Under the pieces are notes generated by a model. The model worked only from the letters and a program-made list of their open reading frames with translations, was not told the origin of the DNA and did no database searches. A stretch of DNA of 64,000 bases from Sphingomonas ginkgonis (lineage in GTDB: Bacteria; Pseudomonadota; Alphaproteobacteria; Sphingomonadales; Sphingomonadaceae). Where the stretch lies: positions 2,164,501-2,228,500 of the forward strand of contig NZ_RWJF01000001.1 in NCBI RefSeq assembly GCF_003970925.1. Reading direction: 5' to 3'. Positions 62,728 through 64,000 of this stretch are shown in pieces. A program made the position numbers and the translations under genes. Each line of letters opens with the position of its first letter. The stretch's first letter is position 1.

Positions 62728-64000
62728 CGTGCCCGTCCCTGCCGGGCGGCGGCAGCGGCACCCTGGATCCCGTCGAGCGAAAAAACATACAACGTCGAAC
62801 CGCGAGCCGGGAAGCCGGGCCGCCCGGTCTGGAGCATGGCGACGCCCCCGGCGCCGCTCGGCACGGCAATATACTGCCTGCCGTCCGGCCCGAGGTAGGA
62901 GGTAATCTGGCCAGTGATCCCGGATGACAATTTCTGCTGCCAGAGCAGCTTGCCGTTGTATGCGTCAACGGCCCGGAGCCAGCCGTCGGTGGTGCCATAG
63001 AAGACGAGGTCACCTGCTGTGGTGAGTGGCCCCATCAGCACCATGAACTTTTCAGTCCGCTTCCACGCCAATCGTCCATGCACCGGGTCCCAGGCGAGGA
63101 ACGCTCCCCAGTCTCCGTTTGCGCCGTCCGCCGAGTAGCGTGTCGTTTCCATCCCGTCGTACGGAGTGCCGGGGATGTACGCGACCTTGTGGTCGGTCAG
63201 GTCCATGCACAGGTTGAAGATGCCGACGTAGATCAGACCGCTGCGCGGTGAGAACGCCGGCGGTTGCCAGTCTTTCTGACCCACGTCAGGCGGGCAGATC
63301 CGCTCCACCTTGATTTCGGGCTTTGGCTCCTTGGCGGGATCGACGATCGGGCGCATCGTGCGTCGGTCGATCCCTCTGGACCAGTTTTGTAGCGCGAAGT
63401 TGTCTGCTTTCAGCACTTCACCGGTCGCACGGTCCAGGACGTAGGCGTAGGTGTTGCGATCAAAGTGGACGACCGTCTTCCGCATCCGCCCGTTGACCGG
63501 CATGTTGAGCAGCATTTGCTCATTGACGCCGTCGTAGTCCCACTGGTCGTGAGGAGTGTATTGATAGAACCAGACCGCCTCGCCGGTGTCTGCATCACGC
63601 GCGAATACGCCGCTCGTCCAGAGATTGTCGCCGGGACGCTGCGCCGGCACTCGGGGTCCGGGATTGGACGTCCCATAGAAGATCAGGTTGAGCTCAGGGT
63701 CGTAGGAGATGAAGCCCCAGACCGACCCGGCACCCTGCTTCCACATGCCAGGCGGCCAGCTCTTCACCCCCCGGTCCTTGCCACGGTACTGAGGATAGAA
63801 GGGCTTGAAACGCGGACCGATCTTGACGTCCTTGTCGGGACCTACCGAGTGCGCTCGCCAGAGTTCCTTACCTGTCTCGACGTCAAGGGCAGCAACCCAG
63901 CCATCCACGCCAAGCTCACCGCCTGAATTGCCGACGTAGATCTTATCCTTCACCGCGAAGGCCGCCATCGTCATCGTGATGCCGTCCTCAACGTTTGCCA
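62724..64000 (-). CDS. PQQ-dependent alcohol dehydrogenase (partial, N-terminus outside window)
   Basis: 425 residues are visible, running off the right edge. The eight-bladed quinoprotein signatures VGNSGGELGVDGWVAALD, GFISYDPELNLIFYGTSNPGP, RPGDNLWTSGVFARDADTG and GDWGAFLAWDP are clear. The catalytic region YTPHDQWDYDGVNE has Asp-Tyr-Asp (63531-63539). Lanthanide-dependent XoxF/ExaF-type enzymes have the second Asp; calcium MxaF enzymes have Ala. It probably oxidises primary alcohols in the periplasm. It leads the second oxidase operon. Confidence 0.9.
   Translation of the reverse strand, partial: ANVEDGITMTMAAFAVKDKIYVGNSGGELGVDGWVAALDVETGKELWRAHSVGPDKDVKIGPRFKPFYPQYRGKDRGVKSWPPGMWKQGAGSVWGFISYDPELNLIFYGTSNPGPRVPAQRPGDNLWTSGVFARDADTGEAVWFYQYTPHDQWDYDGVNEQMLLNMPVNGRMRKTVVHFDRNTYAYVLDRATGEVLKADNFALQNWSRGIDRRTMRPIVDPAKEPKPEIKVERICPPDVGQKDWQPPAFSPRSGLIYVGIFNLCMDLTDHKVAYIPGTPYDGMETTRYSADGANGDWGAFLAWDPVHGRLAWKRTEKFMVLMGPLTTAGDLVFYGTTDGWLRAVDAYNGKLLWQQKLSSGITGQITSYLGPDGRQYIAVPSGAGGVAMLQTGRPGFPARGSTLYVFSLDGIQGAAAAARQGRAR

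Overview
This is a GC-rich chromosomal window from an alphaproteobacterium, most likely a sphingomonad. The evidence is a CrtW/CrtX carotenoid pair, KaiBC with an HWE histidine kinase, a perfect EcfG-type promoter motif, an rpsA-ihfB neighbourhood, TamA/TamB, and gene-dense overlapping operons. The assignment is inferred from gene content only. One complete tRNA (Leu, UAA) is present; there is no rRNA and no CRISPR array.

Layout. 0-4 kb: GT87-like membrane glycosyltransferase, tRNA-Leu, ihfB, rpsA with a strong terminator. 4-7.4 kb: esterase and DUF4142 gene diverging from one palindromic EcfG-type promoter, an HdeD-like membrane protein, and mntP behind a yybP-ykoY manganese riboswitch. 7.4-10.8 kb: M15 peptidase, enoyl-CoA hydratase, beta-helix protein. 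10.8-15.8 kb: first caa3-type (CoxMNOP-like) oxidase operon with its own lipoprotein cytochrome c and CtaG. 15.9-19.5 kb: MocA/XdhC pair, Yellow/MRJP-like protein, GH16 hydrolase. 19.5-23 kb: kaiC-kaiB-histidine kinase operon. 23-31.9 kb: KimA-like permease, small lipoprotein, tamB, tamA. 31.9-34.8 kb: bufferin operon (bufA-bufB-bufC-doxX) and a secreted cupin. 35-41 kb: 3-hydroxybutyrate dehydrogenase, a 49-residue ORF, patatin, two tandem thioredoxin-fold proteins, LysR, YeeE/YedE transporter, DUF302. 41-44.2 kb: PAP2 enzyme, crtW, crtX.

44.4-57 kb looks like an acquired or rearranged block. It lies between two same-orientation IS6-type remnants, with a third related terminus and a tRNA 3'-end-like scar on the left. 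It carries a type III PKS - methyltransferase - flavoprotein operon, a secreted polysaccharide-deacetylase-like protein, a complete Fap-like functional amyloid operon whose fibre subunit has an unusual short-repeat design, and a GH1 enzyme.

57.3-64 kb: a second caa3/CoxMNOP-like operon, this time led by a PQQ alcohol dehydrogenase (cut by the window edge) and a cytochrome c. Together these read as one electron path: alcohol, PQQ, cytochrome c, CuA, heme-copper oxidase, O2. The dehydrogenase has the Asp-Tyr-Asp signature of lanthanide-dependent enzymes. Both oxidase subunits I lack the glutamate of the D-channel end (GHPWVY in place of GHPEVY) and the K-channel lysine. That shared substitution, the Fap-like operon and the KaiBC-kinase operon are the most interesting items.
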